Source of the DNA: Dasyornis broadbenti
Lineage: Eukaryota; Chordata; Aves; Passeriformes; Dasyornithidae
NCBI GenBank assembly: GCA_013397935.1
Contig: VZRN01006818.1
Span: 2,696,431-2,760,430, forward strand
Length of the DNA stretch: 64,000 nucleotides
Reading direction: 5' to 3'
Shown: positions 1 through 13,372 of the stretch, one piece after another
How the letters are laid out: the number at the start of each line of letters is the position of its first letter
Numbering within the stretch: the first letter of the stretch is position 1
Position numbers and translations under genes: made by a program
The notes under the pieces: generated by a model
Told to the model about the DNA's origin: nothing
Seen by the model: only the letters and a program-made list of their open reading frames with translations
Database searches by the model: none

Positions 1-3000
1 GTGTACAAAGCGATCCATAGGCATGCAAACAGCATTGCTTCCTTCAAATGAAGGATTATTTTAAAATCTCATCGACTCAAAGATATGAATTAAAAATCCC
101 TATCTGCTCCTATTAGATTTGCCTTTACAGATATTCTCAATAATGAGGCTCAGAACAAGTTCACCCTACACTGATGGGCTCAGTAGTAGGCATTTAGCAA
201 CTGTTCTCATATTTACTGGTACACCCCTCCCTCACCTGCACTTTTAAAAGCAAAGTAACATGTGGCCTTGAAAGTATGCGTGTGGGTTGTTTTTGTTTTG
301 TGAATCCTGATCATTCTGACTGAAATGATTGTTGTTTCTGCCAAATACCAAACGGTAAACCTGCAGCCTCTGAGTTTTATATCCCTGTTGCTCAAAACTT
401 GAGATAAAATGTGTATTTTGTTGTTGCTGTTCTTAAAATTAATTTTGAAAAAATGAAAAATACTAGTCAGTTTATTACTTTTTTTCTCCCCCTCCTTGAT
501 TCCTCCTTGCTATGAGATGGGAAGATTTGAGTGCTGCACTACTGAGCATGAGCAGGTAGAGATTATGGCAGTGAGCATTGCTCCCTGCCCTAGAAGAGCT
601 CTTTGGTGTAGTTACAACTCTCACACTAAAATCCACCTTTTTCATCAGTATCCATTCATAATTTTTCATTGTAGGTGAGTTTGGCAAAGGAGTTCTTAAG
701 AAAAATGAAGTAAATTAATCTTCCATGAGCAGTGTTGGTGAAACAGGGAAGCTTGCTACGACTGAGGTTTATGTGAAAATCAGGCAATTTTGTCTTGTGG
801 ACTTAGACTTCTTTAGATTTGTTTTCACCCCATGAGGCTTTAATATTTCTACATAATCTTAGATGAGGAGAAAATTTCATTCAGAAAGGGCATCTATTCC
901 CTAAAAAAAAAAAGGGTTTCTGCTGAAGTTCGTCTGTGTGTTGTGGTTTAGAACATAACACTGAAGAAATAAAAGCGTATTTCTGAGAGCAAGATGGACA
1001 CTGGCTGGAATACAGATGTTAACTAAAATGTAGTGCTGAGAAAGAGACAAAACCAAAGTGAGCATAGTTTAATTTAAAATAATTCTCTCTATATTCTGTC
1101 TTTGATCATATTTTTGAAGAATGGGAAATACAGAGGGGAAGGAAAAAACTAATTGGCAAATGGTGACCTGTGATCCCAGAACTTAAAGAGGTAATTTCTA
1201 TTCCCTGCTGCTTCTTCTCAAAAAAGTATTTTGATAAAAGTGCGTAGTAATTTTGAAAATACTTTTTTTCTGAAGGGATTTATATTTGTTTTTGTTATAT
1301 TTTCATTTTTTTTTTCTTTTATTCTGCAGAAATTATTTCCTTCTTAGGTGGACTTCTCCCACCTGACAATTATGAGTCAGTTTAATAAAGCTGCTGAAGA
1401 CTTTAGGAAATAAGCTGTGTCACTTGGTTCACTGCAGTAAAGATAACCCTATTGAAGAAGTTTGCAATTCATGCTTTTCCACCACTCCTTTATTAATAGA
1501 TTGAAAAACCCCAGTTCTATATGACTGTAGTTTCCATTCAACATCCAGCCTTTCTTCTCTTCAACTGAACAAGTGTTGGACTCCTAATCATCTGATTGTT
1601 GTTGCTTTGGATGTCACCCTTCCTGGGGATTCTTGATGTTATAATCTCAAGTCTTATTTTCTAGAAGGCTCAGGCTTGTCTCCCGTATCTATGACATTTC
1701 CATAGTGCAACACAATGCTTTCATTTAATTGCCTGTAGTAGCTGTTTTACAGAAGGATTTCTTGCAGAGATGCCATGCTTACATGCAGCTGAATGCTATT
1801 TTTGAGGGACTTCATAGCTTCAAGCCTCCCCTCTGCAGTGAAAATACCTAAGGCATCTAGGGACAAAATAAAATGATGTGTTCCACGGAATTCCTTGGAA
1901 TGTGGCTTCATGTAAATTTTTCTCTTGCCCCTCAATTTCAAAATGCTCACACTGCATCAAATAATCTAAAGCACTAGCCCAGCTTGCCGATAAGGTATTT
2001 TGAATTGTAACAGCTAAATTCTGCCTACTCTTGGAATGTATGGGAGTAGCTACTTCAATTCTTTTTCCCTCCACAGCTGGCAACTTTGAAGTGTCAGCCA
2101 CATTTGACAGAAGGGTAAAAAAAGAATTTGGATTTCCATCATCAATTCCTTTTCAAAGTCAAACAATGTTACCATAATTTTTTCCAAATGTGGAGATGAT
2201 CAAGGGAGTCTTATTTAAGAGGAAGATACTAAACTAAAGTTACTGAGTTGTACAGAGTTCTTGTTTCTTCTAACATTGTAGGTCGAAAATCCATGACTCT
2301 GGTTTGAATTGTGACTTGTTTGCAAAAACCATCTCATCATCAAAATTCAAGTATAGAGTGGAAAATGCAGATGGACAGAGATGGTTGATTTTAATACCTT
2401 GGCAGGGGGCAGCCAAAGTGAAATATTAAACTCTGTGCTGCTTTCTCATTTGGTACCAGTTTGGGCGTATAAAATGGGTTGAGTTCAACTCTCATAAAAT
2501 GGTAGAATATTTGTATCTCCAGGTAGCCAGTATGAAAGATCAAGAAGCTGTTTGACATGGAAGATTATACACTGTTCTGACAGTGACCTTACCTTAGTTG
2601 TAGGTTAATTTCTAGGAAGATGACAAATTATTTTTCCAGTCCTTTACTCCAAACTTTTTACATAAGAAAAAAACCCCGATTGTGTAATTTTGTAGTGGTG
2701 TTGGTATTTGATTTCTGAATATGAATTTGTTCGAATGGCTTTCAGCCTTGAGCATCCAGTCATTTTATGATTTTACAAGAAAAATGAAGAGGTTATTTAT
2801 ACACAGGAAATATATTTTTAATGATTTGAATACATGTATTCAAGTCGAAACAGTTGGATTCATCACGGGCCCTGTAAGGACAAACAATTTTCTGAAATCG
2901 TAGAAATTTCTGATTGTCTATGAATTACTTATTTCAGGTCTGTTAGGTGGCTGAACATGGCTGGTTCAGGAAACTTCAAGAAAGGTACATTCTGTACTGC

Positions 3001-5000
3001 AGAAGGAGGAGAACTTGGGAACTATTTCCATGTGCTGCTGAGCCCATAGTTGTGTGTAGTGTGAATGCTGAGCAGAATATGCTGTTGTGAAATGTGGGCG
3101 ATGTGCAGAAAAAATTTGTCATGTCTGGTCATCATTCAGTTCATATTGCAACAGGTCATTAAGTGGAAGTACAGAAGCTTTGTTTTGCTTGAGGTAGCAG
3201 AGTTATGCTCATTTGCAGGTCTATCCAGTTTGCTGTAAGGCTGCAATACTCTACTTTTTGCGTGTATTTTTAACTATAATTTTAGTAAGTGTACAGTTAG
3301 ATTTCAAGAGAAGCTTTGTCCTAAAAATTAGGTTAATGGATCTTCTTTTCAAGGATTGACCTCCATGCAATTAAAAAAAAATTCCTCTGGCAGCAATTAA
3401 TAGCTGAAACTAAGATTTAATATTTTTAATAATTCCAATAAATCAAATCTATTTCCAAGCAGGAACCTTAAAATGCTGCTATGGCATCTAATGAAGTAAA
3501 GCAAACAACCATAATGCACAGTTTCCAGGATCAGCTAAAAGATTCTGCAGGAATCAAGTCAGATTTTCTTCCTACCTTCCGCCTTCAGAAGTAGTAAAGA
3601 GAAAGTGGGAGAGCATTTAGTCTATGTTCATCTCCTTTATTTGAGTTTTAACATGGTCTAGTGAATAAATATGATTTGAAATCAAGAATGCTTATGCTTC
3701 TTTTTTTTAAAATAAAAATTGCATTTATTTGCAGATTTAGTTAGCAACCTGTTGCAGATAGCTTTAAGGAGATCACTTCTCTCTTTTCAGGAAGTGACCT
3801 GCCAGCATTATAAAGTATAGCTAGTACCTGGAAGCATCAAGGAGCAATCTCTCTGGATAGTGCTTTGAAAATGAAGAAAATATAATATGAGATTTAAGTA
3901 CTGATTTGCAGAGTTAGCCTTAAATGTCATAATGCTGTTTCTGTGCTTCTGTACTGTTTGTTAAAAGAGAAATGTTCCAACACATACACTCTAGGACTGT
4001 AAACAGATGATATCTCTTATTGTCAGTGTTTATTCGCTTTATGTCACTACAAAACCCAGTCTTGCTTGCCTTGCTTAAATCTTGCATACTTTTCTGTAGT
4101 TTTGTTCAGATTTCAGCCTATAGCAATAAAAACACATTCATATCTGACAAGAGCAGATGTTAGAGAAAGAGAGAAGCCCTAGGAAATGTCTGAGGTCTGC
4201 ATGCAGAATAGTGTGTTTGACTACAAAGATGTCATGTGTAATGCACTCCATTTTGAAGACCAGCTATTTCTTTGACAAAGTAGTGGAAATAGGTTTATTA
4301 AAAGTACAGTATCTGAGAGCAACATCAGATGCTTCTTTGATAAATCTGTGCTTACAGCTGCTTGATTGTGTGGCTGAAGAAGAGGCTCTTTACTGTGAAG
4401 TCTCTCTGCATGGCTCACCAGTGGCCTTTGCTAAAGGAAGATCCAACTGTTTCTGCCTGGCTGTACCTGTAAATACACTATCCTGTGTTGGTGAATACAG
4501 CACAGTGCTGAAGGTTATTTTTGTGATCAAAAGCAAGATGCTGTGTTGTGTACAGGGTATTCCTGTAGCCCCAAGTTACCCTTTTGACAGGGGTTTATGA
4601 ATAAAATTCCAGTGCACTGGGAGTTTTCTGCAGGGAGCCGTAATGCCCAAGACTGTTACCTTACGTTGTTTTGATCATAAAAATCGCTATAATTTTTCCT
4701 CTTTACATTTTTCCTGAAGAGCCTTAAATATCAAGCCCTGAAGCCTTTTAATGAAAGAAAAGTGGTTTAAGTAACTGAAGTATTTTTTGTTTCTTCTACC
4801 AGCTGTAGGGTTGGATGTAACAAACACACTGGGTACAATCCCACTCAGTGGGGTAATACACGAATAATGTTAATACTCTTGAAAACAACTATCATTTCTT
4901 CTTGATAATGCCAATTGTAACCCCAAGATGATAAAGTATATGCTTTATGCTCCATCACAAAGTTTTCAGAATGCTCCATGAATATAGCGAAGTGCCTAGG
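1..5000. other. Non-coding unique DNA, no gene recognised
   Basis: I see no supported gene, RNA gene or recognisable transposon here. The stretch is AT-rich, with short A and T runs (for example near 903-914 and 1264-1318) and scattered stop codons in all frames. The longest open frame, 4157-4600 on the plus strand (147 codons), has no domain or compositional sign of coding. Two overlapping minus-strand frames at 1747-2101 are also unrecognised. The best reading is intergenic or intronic DNA. Confidence 0.6.
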
Positions 5001-8000
5001 AATAATGTCACTTACAGCTGCAAGATTAAAATACCTGCTTGCTAGTAATTATTGATTAATGTGTTCTATTCTTTCAAGTGGCTCTCTAATTTAGCACTTT
5101 AAAATCTCTGATAAGTGTCTGTGCATATGTGTACACATGTGTCTGAGAATGGGTGGGTCTTTCTAGGTTTTCCATCTTTCAGTGTTTTAATTTTTTTTAA
5201 GTTACTTCTCCACCTGGATGATCAGAATTACTTTTGTAGAGGTTACATCAATTATCTGATAAAAAGGACAATTCTTTGATATTTTTTCAATGTGAAGTGT
5301 TAAATGGATAGTAATATTTAATTATTTTAAAAAGCTAAAATTAATTCTGACAATGGCACTTTTTATGAGAAAGTGGTTTTATTACTATTAGTTTCTCAGT
5401 GTTTCTGTAAAGCAGTGAAACACAAATCTAAAAAAATATTGTTGGTGGTAGTTTGATTTCATCATGGGGTATTATTAGCCTTTTGGACCTTAGCTCTTAT
5501 ACCCTCTGACCAAAAGGTCTGTGTACCTCTTGGAAACTCTTTCATTTCTGTTTGTATCAATGAATGGCCACATCTGTTTGAGCAGGCTTGTGTCTCCCAG
5601 TGCTGCTTCTATAATTGTAGATCTGTTGCCTCTTAAAAGTGGAGTATGAGCTAAAATCAACCTCTCCATTCTTTCCCAATGCTCATTATAACTATTTGCA
5701 GTATGTCTACTAAGGAAAAAAAGGTCGACACATTTTTTTTTGCCCGTCCAGGTTCTTCACCTTGCTGTACTGTCATGGCAGAATCTACTGTGTAAGCTGG
5801 TTCTATGGGCACCGTGAAATGAAAATTAAATTTCAGGAGTAGTTGCAACAAGCTGCTTTCTTCCAGGAGATGGCGCTGTAACCTCATTAACAAACGCCAA
5901 ACCAATTGGGAGGGGAAACCTCAGCAAGTTTTCTTCACAGAAAAGAAATGCACGTATTTGAAGAATGGATTTGAAATGGGTCTTGTGAATTTTATTTTTC
6001 TTGACAAGATACTGAAACTTTCTGTTAGGATTGGCTTGCTTCGAAGTTCTGTTTCAATCCTTTACAAGCCATTTCTAAACTTCACTTCTCTGGGTGTAAA
6101 TTCTGTCAAAGTTTGCAGGTGCGTGGCCGTCAGGGCAACGCTGCTGCAGGCAGGTGTTTGCTGGTGGGCTGGTCTGCATGGCTGGGTACTGCTACAGGGA
6201 GTGCAGTAAAGCCCTGGGCCCCACCTGCAGAGTTACGTTGCTGAAAAAGCAGATTTCATAGCATAGTTCCATATTTTCTTTCTACCTTGCTCATGATTTC
6301 CTTTCTCTCAGGCTTTCAGCAGTCAGCTGTAATGGAATGGTGGCTCTTAACACGAGAGACCTCACATAACTAGGTTTTGGATTCTGGTGAGCAGATGGAT
6401 GTGTCAGCAGCAACTGCCTTCCTCTGAATGGGTGCATTCTCTTCTCAAGTGGTAAAATTAAGGTGTTTGGGCAATGTCACACTGACTTGCTTTTCAGGTC
6501 TAGAGTTTAAAGAAGAAAGGGTGGGTACATTTTAAATTTATAATTCTATTCTAAGTTACCCTGGCTACTGTTTTGTCTTTTATTTTTCCTAATGGGCAGG
6601 TACTCTGTTACAATTTGACCATAACCAAACAAAATAACCAACAATACCCGAATTCCCATGGTAATCCCTGATACTGCAGAACTGGGGTTTCCGTTCTGGA
6701 AAGGCTGACCAAAGGGAGGAAAACTAGTAATCTAAAACAAACTGTATGTGTTCTAATGAACCACAACTTGTACCATAATTGTAAGAAAAGCTGGGGAAGG
6801 GAGCTGCCCGGCCGTTACATGGAGATGTCTGTGTAAGCCAACAGCAGCTTCAGGAGCTCACAAGCTCTTTTGAGGTGGTTTTGGCAGACCTACACTTCAT
6901 CCTGCAAGTACTAAATTAAATGCTGCTGTATCAGATGCTCCTAGGGATAGGATTCTACCAAAGTCAAAACATGAAATCATTTTATTTGAAATATACAAAT
7001 GAAAATACAAATGTGTGGGAAGAAACAAAAAAAAAAAAAAAAAGGCCCCAAAAATCTGATAATTCTGTAAATCTCTCTACTTGCTGCGGAACATTAAAAA
7101 GGAAGTGATTAGTGTTTTGAATGATCTGTCCAACCACACTGCAGTAACTGAGCAGCAATGACTGGAGATGGAGGCTTCCTTTCTGCTCTAGGCAGCAGTA
7201 GAGGCAGAAAGAAAGCTGTCAAGTCTGGTGTGATCTCAAACAGGGACCAAAACACATCCTTGCAGATTCCCTTTTTTCTCAGCCACTGCTATGAGAGATA
7301 GCAGCATTTGGATGTCTGGCTGAAGCTTGTTTTATCTCACTTCAACCCTTTTTTCATTTTCAGTCTTGCAGAGGGTTTTGTTTTATTTGTTTACTTTTAA
7401 TTTCAGCTTTTATCCTCATCCTCAAGCCCTCGGAGCAGAGCTTTTCTCTTAGATGCCAACAGCTCACACCAGCACCAGACCAAAAAAAGTTCCTGGATGC
7501 CTTCATTGTCTCACTGAGGAGCATGTTTTGTCCAAGGATAGTACAGTGTATATCATCACATTGTACTGGAGTTGTAAAAGACTGTTGGTTAGGGTCTTGT
7601 TAATGGAAAAAAAAAAGCAGAACAGCACGTATCGAACTCAGGTGTCAGGTAAGATTGCAGAGACTTGGCTGTGGACTGACTTCTCACTGCCTGCTCCCAG
7701 CTAGGGTCCTGAGCAGGTTTTGCCCCTTTCCATTACAGTTTAATTGTTAGCTTCCCAATGTCTTGAAGGAATTTATTCCTTTTCAGCCAAGGAAATCTTG
7801 AGAGAGAAGGTCTCATCCCCAAAAGTACGACTTTGGTGAGCTGAAGTAGATTCTGATTTTCTAACTCATCCAGCTCCCCTTGCTATTTTGCACTGTTTGC
7901 TTAAGCTCGACAAACCTCTGCTCCTCAGTGGCTTCATCCATGATGCTCGGAGCAGACAATGTGCCCATCAGCCTCCTGTTTTTCTTTGGAGCTTCCTGTT

Positions 8001-10552
8001 CTATTCCGCACAGCTTGTTCACAGCTGTTCCCTGCAGAGGGATTCCTTCGCTCAGCAGGATCTAAATTCGTCACTCTTATGCTGACTCAGTCTCTTTGAG
8101 CCCAGAACTGTCGCTGGTATTCCTTTACAATGTTCTCAGCAAAAGTACACGGTGTCTTGGCTTCTGTGGCAGATCAACAGTGTTTTCTCATCTGATAGGA
8201 TGTGCCTCTGATCTACCTTGTTTTTCTGAATTTCACCTAAATCAAGTTTCATTCACTGAGTGGTTTCTCCTGCCGAATACAATGCAGGGAGAAACTTCAA
8301 CTTCTGTCTCCGAAAAACAGCTTCAGAATGAAACTGAAACAAAATTTGTGAAGATTGTGAAGATGATGCAGTTTAAAAAATATTTTACTCTCATGCTTAT
8401 GGAAACTGGGCTCTGTGTGCTTGCCAGGGGTCTAAATGTAATAAAACCCAGTGCTAATATGCCCAAATATTATAGCTGAAAAATTTCTGAAGGAAACTGC
8501 AGCTTGGGTACACATTTTAAAGTTAGATGTGTACCTAAGGGAAAAAAGGAAAGGAAAACTAGCTTTTGTATACATTTCAAAACTCAAGTTACAAATACAG
8601 TTTTAAGTTGACCTACCACCTGGATATGCTGATGCTCCATTTGTTCAAGCTGCCATGAGAACTTGCTGGTTTTGCCAGAGTGTAGTTTCAACTACAAGTT
8701 TTGCCTTACAGGAACAGCCTGGATTTAAACTATAATGAATTTACTAAGATGATGACAATTTTTTTGTATGAACAACTTGTCAAGGATGACTCTTACAGTG
8801 CTCTCAGAGTGAAATACCAATTGAAATTTTATCTTACTTTAAACAAAATTAAAGACAGTTTGACAGAACTGTCTTTTTCTCATTCGTAGAGTGATGCTCT
8901 AAATATCATCCCTTTGTCAGGAAATGAGGAAGGTAAGGGGTGCCCCCACTGTGCCCCTGACACCTTAACTGGAAAGGACAAACTGGAACATCTTGAGGCT
9001 TAAGAAATTTCAAAAAGGAAAAGGTTGGTTTTTTTTTTAAATATACACTGCTTGACTGCTCAATACTTATTATGGACCAGTTCTCTGCTAATTAGCATGT
9101 GGGTGCTGCTGCTGGAAGAACTAAAGCATATAAAGCTGCAGAGAATGTCATAAAACTGACATGCTTGAGTGCTCTCAGCTATCAAGAAGTGAATGGGTAA
9201 TTTTAGATGTATAAACAAGCAATGAGGAGCTTTTTTCAGGCCTCAAATGTATCCCTGTTTGTGGAGGTTCAATATGATACAGCAAATATTGAAGTAAGGA
9301 TAAATGGTCCATTTAAAAAACACGGTATCTAGCTGACCAAGCAAAAACTGTCTTCCTAAGTTCATGTAATGTTAAAAGGCAATGGTAAGAAAATGTTTGA
9401 GATTTAGATTTTTTTACTTATGACTGAAATTCAGTATGAAACAGTTTGGTGCCACTGGTTAGACTGCTACAACAGAATGCAATTCAGCTAGGAGCTGAAT
9501 GGAGCAAACACAAGGACTGGTGGTACATTTACAGGCTGCCAGCTCCTTTCACTCAGGAACATCACTGTTACTCTAACAATGGGAAAAGTGACTGTTTCAG
9601 TGGTTGCCATTTCTGGCAGGGCCTGCATTTTCAGCTTCAGGAATAGGTTCACTTTCATAATGGCAAAGAGATTACATCGCATTGTTCTGGCCAAAATGGG
9701 CCTTTGTTTGCAGTTTTTACAGCTCTGCTACCTAAATTGTACTTTCCTGGATGTGAATGCTCACCTTGAACTTCCAGATCCAGTTCCTTCATGGTATTTA
9801 TTCTAGTAAACCATGAAGAGCATGAGTCTGCTCTGAGTTGCCTTGTGCATAATCCTGTTAATTTCTCTAGGCAGGAAAAAATCACCAGTTTTTATAATTT
9901 TCTAAGTTTCAAATTATATTGATAAGCATTAATATATCTATTTCGGTTTAATGTTGGTGTGTTTTTAAACAAATTACATCTCAGTGTGGCCACAGAGGCC
10001 ATGAATACACACAATGCATATTAATGGATAACAAAAGGACATAGTATCCTCTGATTGTCGTGTCAGTTACTTCTGAGAATAGTATTTTCATATTATCTCA
10101 CACTTTCTAAAGCATCTGCTTTAGCCTCAGAATAGTTATAGGAATGGCGCAAGTTAGAGAGAAAAATATTTTTCTCCTTTCTGTCCCCACAAAGGTTATC
10201 TGGCTCTGCTCTTACAATCTGGGGTGCTTTATCAACTGTACAGCAATGGCTTGATAATAAAGATTATCTTTCCAGAGCGAGGAAGCATCCTGAATTTGGG
10301 AAGAGTTACTGTCAGAAGAGAGGCAACTGAAGGAGAAACAGTGATAGTGTGTGAGGATGCTGTGGAGCCTCAGATACTTGCTTTTATGGCTTTAGTAAAT
10401 ACAGGTGTGTGGTTGTGGTTAATAAATTCATATATAAGCCTGGGTAGAACTGTGAGATGGGACCTTCCCTGATCCATCCAGACTGCAAGCTAACCATGAA
10501 ACACCAGCAAAGAAGCTACCCTGTACCAGAGGGATAAAATTCAAGAATAACT
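5001..10552. other. Non-coding unique DNA, no gene recognised
   Basis: This continues the repeat-poor left arm. It is AT-rich and carries homopolymer runs but no CR1, LTR or SINE that I can recognise. Open frames such as 8096-8479 on the plus strand (127 codons) show no recognisable domain. Overlapping frames on both strands around 9.5-9.9 kb are what chance gives in moderately GC-rich DNA. Nothing here can be called a gene. Confidence 0.6.
7027..7043. repeat. Poly-A run (A17)
   Basis: An uninterrupted run of 17 A residues preceded by AT-rich sequence. It could be the tail of an old retrocopy on the plus strand, but I recognise no gene-like sequence and no target-site duplication beside it. 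A simple homopolymer expansion is the plainer explanation. Confidence 0.8.
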
Positions 10553-11123
10553 CTTTGGACCTCTCTGGGCAACTTGTTCCAGTGCTTGACCACCCTCATG
10601 AAAAAAAAAAAAATTAAAAACCCAGCAAACAAAAGACTTAAAACCTTTTTTATTTTGTTTCAGCTATACTTCAACTCATACCTATTGCCCCTTGTCACTG
10701 TACATCACTGAGAAGAGCCTGACCTTGCCTTCATTACTCCTTTCCTTCCCTATTTGAGTATTTATACACATGGATGAGACCCTTCCCAGAGCTTTCTCTT
10801 CTCCAGACTGAACAGCCCCAGCTCCCTCACCTTCACCCTCCCTATGTCAGGTGCTCCAAGCCCATAATCATCTCCATGGCCCTTCACAGGACCTGCTCGT
10901 TTGTCCATGTCTCCCTTGCCCTGGGGAGCCCGGCATGGGATCCAGCACTCCAGGTGTGTCTCACCAGGATGGGCAGAGGGGAAGGATCATCCCCTTGACC
11001 GGCTGGCAGGGCTGTGCCTGATGCAGCCCAGGAGGCTGTTGGCCTTCTTGGCCACAAGGGCACATTGCTGCCTCCTGCCCAGCTTGGTGTCCATCAGCAC
11101 CCACAGTCTCCTGTGGCCTGGTC
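10553..11123 (-). mobile_element. CR1 LINE fragment (ORF2 C-terminus relic), 3' end missing
   Basis: Read on the minus strand, this matches the last part of the avian CR1 retrotransposon ORF2 and the start of its 3' region. The frame near 11018-11063 reads CALVAKKANSLLGCI, and near 10784-10828 it reads RELGLFSLEKRKLW. Both are hallmark phrases of the CR1 reverse-transcriptase C-terminus. In-frame stops and frameshifts between them show it is dead. CR1 copies are normally truncated at the 5' end, and this one is, but the terminal part that should carry the octamer tail is also absent at 10553. An internal A13 run lies at about 10603-10615. Confidence in the family is high; the subfamily cannot be set by eye. 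Confidence 0.88.
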
Positions 11124-12533
11124 ATCACTGAGACACTCCTCGCATGTAGCAGACTTGTGGAAGGATGTTTTTTAAAGCAGCAAGAGCACAATCTAGTTCT
11201 TAGGGCTTGGGTACAGAGATCTGAAACTCTCATCATTCTGCAGTTTTGAGATCAAATCACATGGACAGACATCTGCTTGCCATGGCCACTTTTGCTTGAA
11301 CCCATCCCAATCATTAAAAAGCCCACTATTTTTTCCATTTTCAATAAAAAAGGGAGTATGCTTTCTATTTTGATCAGGCATTTTTCTTGAATGACTACTC
11401 AACATGTTTCTCCCTTCTAAACAACATTTAGTCATTGGCAGTTCATATTTTAAAGTGCTATCTGAGTGGAAATATGCAAGAATTCCTTAAAAGCTGACTT
11501 TCAAATGTTAATAAAGGATAAATGAATAGTTGATGAATAAGTCCTTCAGAAGCAAGCTGCTTTAGAAACACTTCATGAATTTTCCCCAATACCACATTTT
11601 AAAAAGCTTAAAATAATGGCTGGAAGTCAGTGAGTGCTGGTAAGTCTGTTTTCTGAATGTGGACTACTAAAGTGGTAATTATTTAGTTGCTGTTGCATTT
11701 TCAACGAATCACGCCATGGCTGTTACAGTACTATGTGGTCTTTCAATTTTTATTTTCTATAGGCACATAAAATCTGCTTGGTGGTCTCAGACTGTAGATG
11801 CTTCTATGCAATTGAAACATCCCTCAGTGCATGAGGGCACCCCCAGCAGCCCTTCCTGGTCGCACACGGGCAACTCTTCTGGGCTATTTGCTGCAAAGCT
11901 GACATCATGGTTGCTTCCACCATAGCCTTTACTGGTGAACTTTCTGTTGAGGTGGTGACATGCTCTTAGGGGCAATTTTAATGAATTTTATTTTGCTTTT
12001 GTACTCTCTTTCTTTTAAAAAGTTGAGCTAGTGTGAAGTAGCTGCATATCCCACTTAGAAGAGGGATGCGGACAATTGTGCCTACCTCAGAGGTAACAGA
12101 GAGCAAAGGTAAGATTGGTGCTGCCAAAACCATCCTCCCAAACCTGTTTTCTGCAAAGCATCTCTCCAGTTACAGGTAACTGGGTCCCAAATAAAAAACC
12201 ACCACAAATAAAAAAAAAATATGAAATGAGCTACTTGACTGCAGCCACATTAAACTTAATTTCAGCAATATGGTGAGAGCTCAATCTTTGGGTTATTTAA
12301 TACATCCTGAAACTAAGAGCAGCTCTTTGGCATCTTACTGGTCACTTGCTGAAGTGTTGTGATGTCACCAAGTAGAGCCACACTGATGTGTCAGCTGCCT
12401 TTCCCACCCAGGGAATTCCCAGTTCCAAAACTGGTCTCAGAGAGGTGTTACCACCCAAACCCATCACCACTCAGGTAATTTTCTCGTTCCTGTGATTTGG
12501 ACTCAGACCTGGACCGACACAGAATCAACTGAG

Positions 12534-12565
12534 ACTCTACATGAATTATACTCTACATGAATTAT
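12534..12565. repeat. Perfect 16-bp tandem duplication
   Basis: The unit ACTCTACATGAATTAT occurs twice, head to tail and without mismatch, at 12534-12549 and 12550-12565. It looks like a recent slippage or microduplication, since both copies are identical although the surrounding DNA appears old. Confidence 0.9.
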
Positions 12566-12745
12566 ATTGTAAGGAGGTGCTCATATGCTCCATCTGCATA
12601 GTCTTTGAATATCAAATCATGCTTATCTGTTTAAAATGCTGAAATAATTGTATTAATGCATATAAGCTCTGGAGCGGTAATGAGAAGTATTAAAATGTCA
12701 TTTAAAGGCTAAAATCACAGCAGTCAAATGCAGCCTTGTTTGAAA
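12566..12745. promoter_or_regulatory. Candidate conserved AT-rich regulatory block
   Basis: An AT-rich, low-CpG stretch free of recognised repeats, with clustered homeodomain/POU-like words such as ATTAATGCATATAA near 12652 and several ATTA/TAAT cores. This composition is typical of vertebrate conserved non-coding enhancers. Conservation cannot be judged from one sequence, so this is an inference from motif content only. Confidence 0.22.
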
Positions 12746-13110
12746 GGAGGATCATAGCATCTTATCCCAAGCGGCAACATTAGAAGTAGCTCAAGGGTCA
12801 TCCAGAGTTCCTCAAAACCTGGAGAAAAAAAGGTACACTGAAAACACAGCAGCTTGTAAATGGGCTGGATGCACAGCTAAGCGAGGCCACTGGGCCTCCA
12901 ATGACCCGGTACACTTTATAAAATTGTTCTGTCAGACCAGTCACTGTTGTGAAGACCATTACACTTCAATGAAATCAATGTAGTGCTTGGCTAGTTCTAA
13001 ATAACAGTGGTTGAGAACTATCATAACAAAAAAACCCATAAACACAATTCTCACGATTTCCACTTTAGAGTTTTACATATTTCTAGTCATACACTGTGGT
13101 CTTGTTTAGA

Positions 13111-13372
13111 AGAATCACAGAATCATAGAACTATTTAGGTTGGAAAAAACCTCTAAGATCTCAAGTCCAGCTGTTAACCCATCACTGCCATGTTCACCAC
13201 TAAACAATGTCTCCAAGTGACACACCCACATGCCTTTTGAACCTATCCAGGGATGGAGAATCTCTGGACAGCCTGTTCCAATATTTGGCCACCCTTTCAG
13301 TGAAGAATTTTTTCCTGATATCCCACTTAAACCTCCAGTGATGCAACGGTGAGGCCATTTCCTCTTACAGAA
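13111..13372 (-). mobile_element. CR1 LINE 3' fragment with octamer tail
   Basis: On the minus strand this is a 5'-truncated CR1 copy of about 260 bp. It ends at 13111 in the CR1 signature: reading inward on the plus strand, AGAATCACAGAATCATAGAA is the reverse complement of the ATTCTATG/ATTCTGTG octamer tail. The body contains the usual phrases for the CR1 3' untranslated region, such as the reverse complement of ACAGGCTGTCCAGAG near 13265. It has many substitutions and no coding capacity. The left boundary is clear; the right boundary is where similarity fades. Confidence 0.93.

Larger units (their letters stand above)
11124..13110. other. Non-coding unique DNA between two CR1 fragments
   Basis: No gene is recognised. 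The stretch contains a 16-bp perfect tandem duplication at 12534-12565 and an AT-rich candidate regulatory block at about 12566-12745, both listed separately. Short poly-A patches occur near 12206-12220. Open frames are below 95 codons and unremarkable. Confidence 0.6.

Noticed and set aside
1747..2101. Two overlapping minus-strand frames that could be a frameshifted processed pseudogene
   Set aside because: The predicted peptides look protein-like in composition, but I cannot match them to a family and there is no poly-A tail or target duplication. A protein database search would decide.
4157..4600. 147-codon plus-strand frame
   Set aside because: Cysteine-rich translation without a spacing pattern of any known domain; surrounding DNA looks non-coding.
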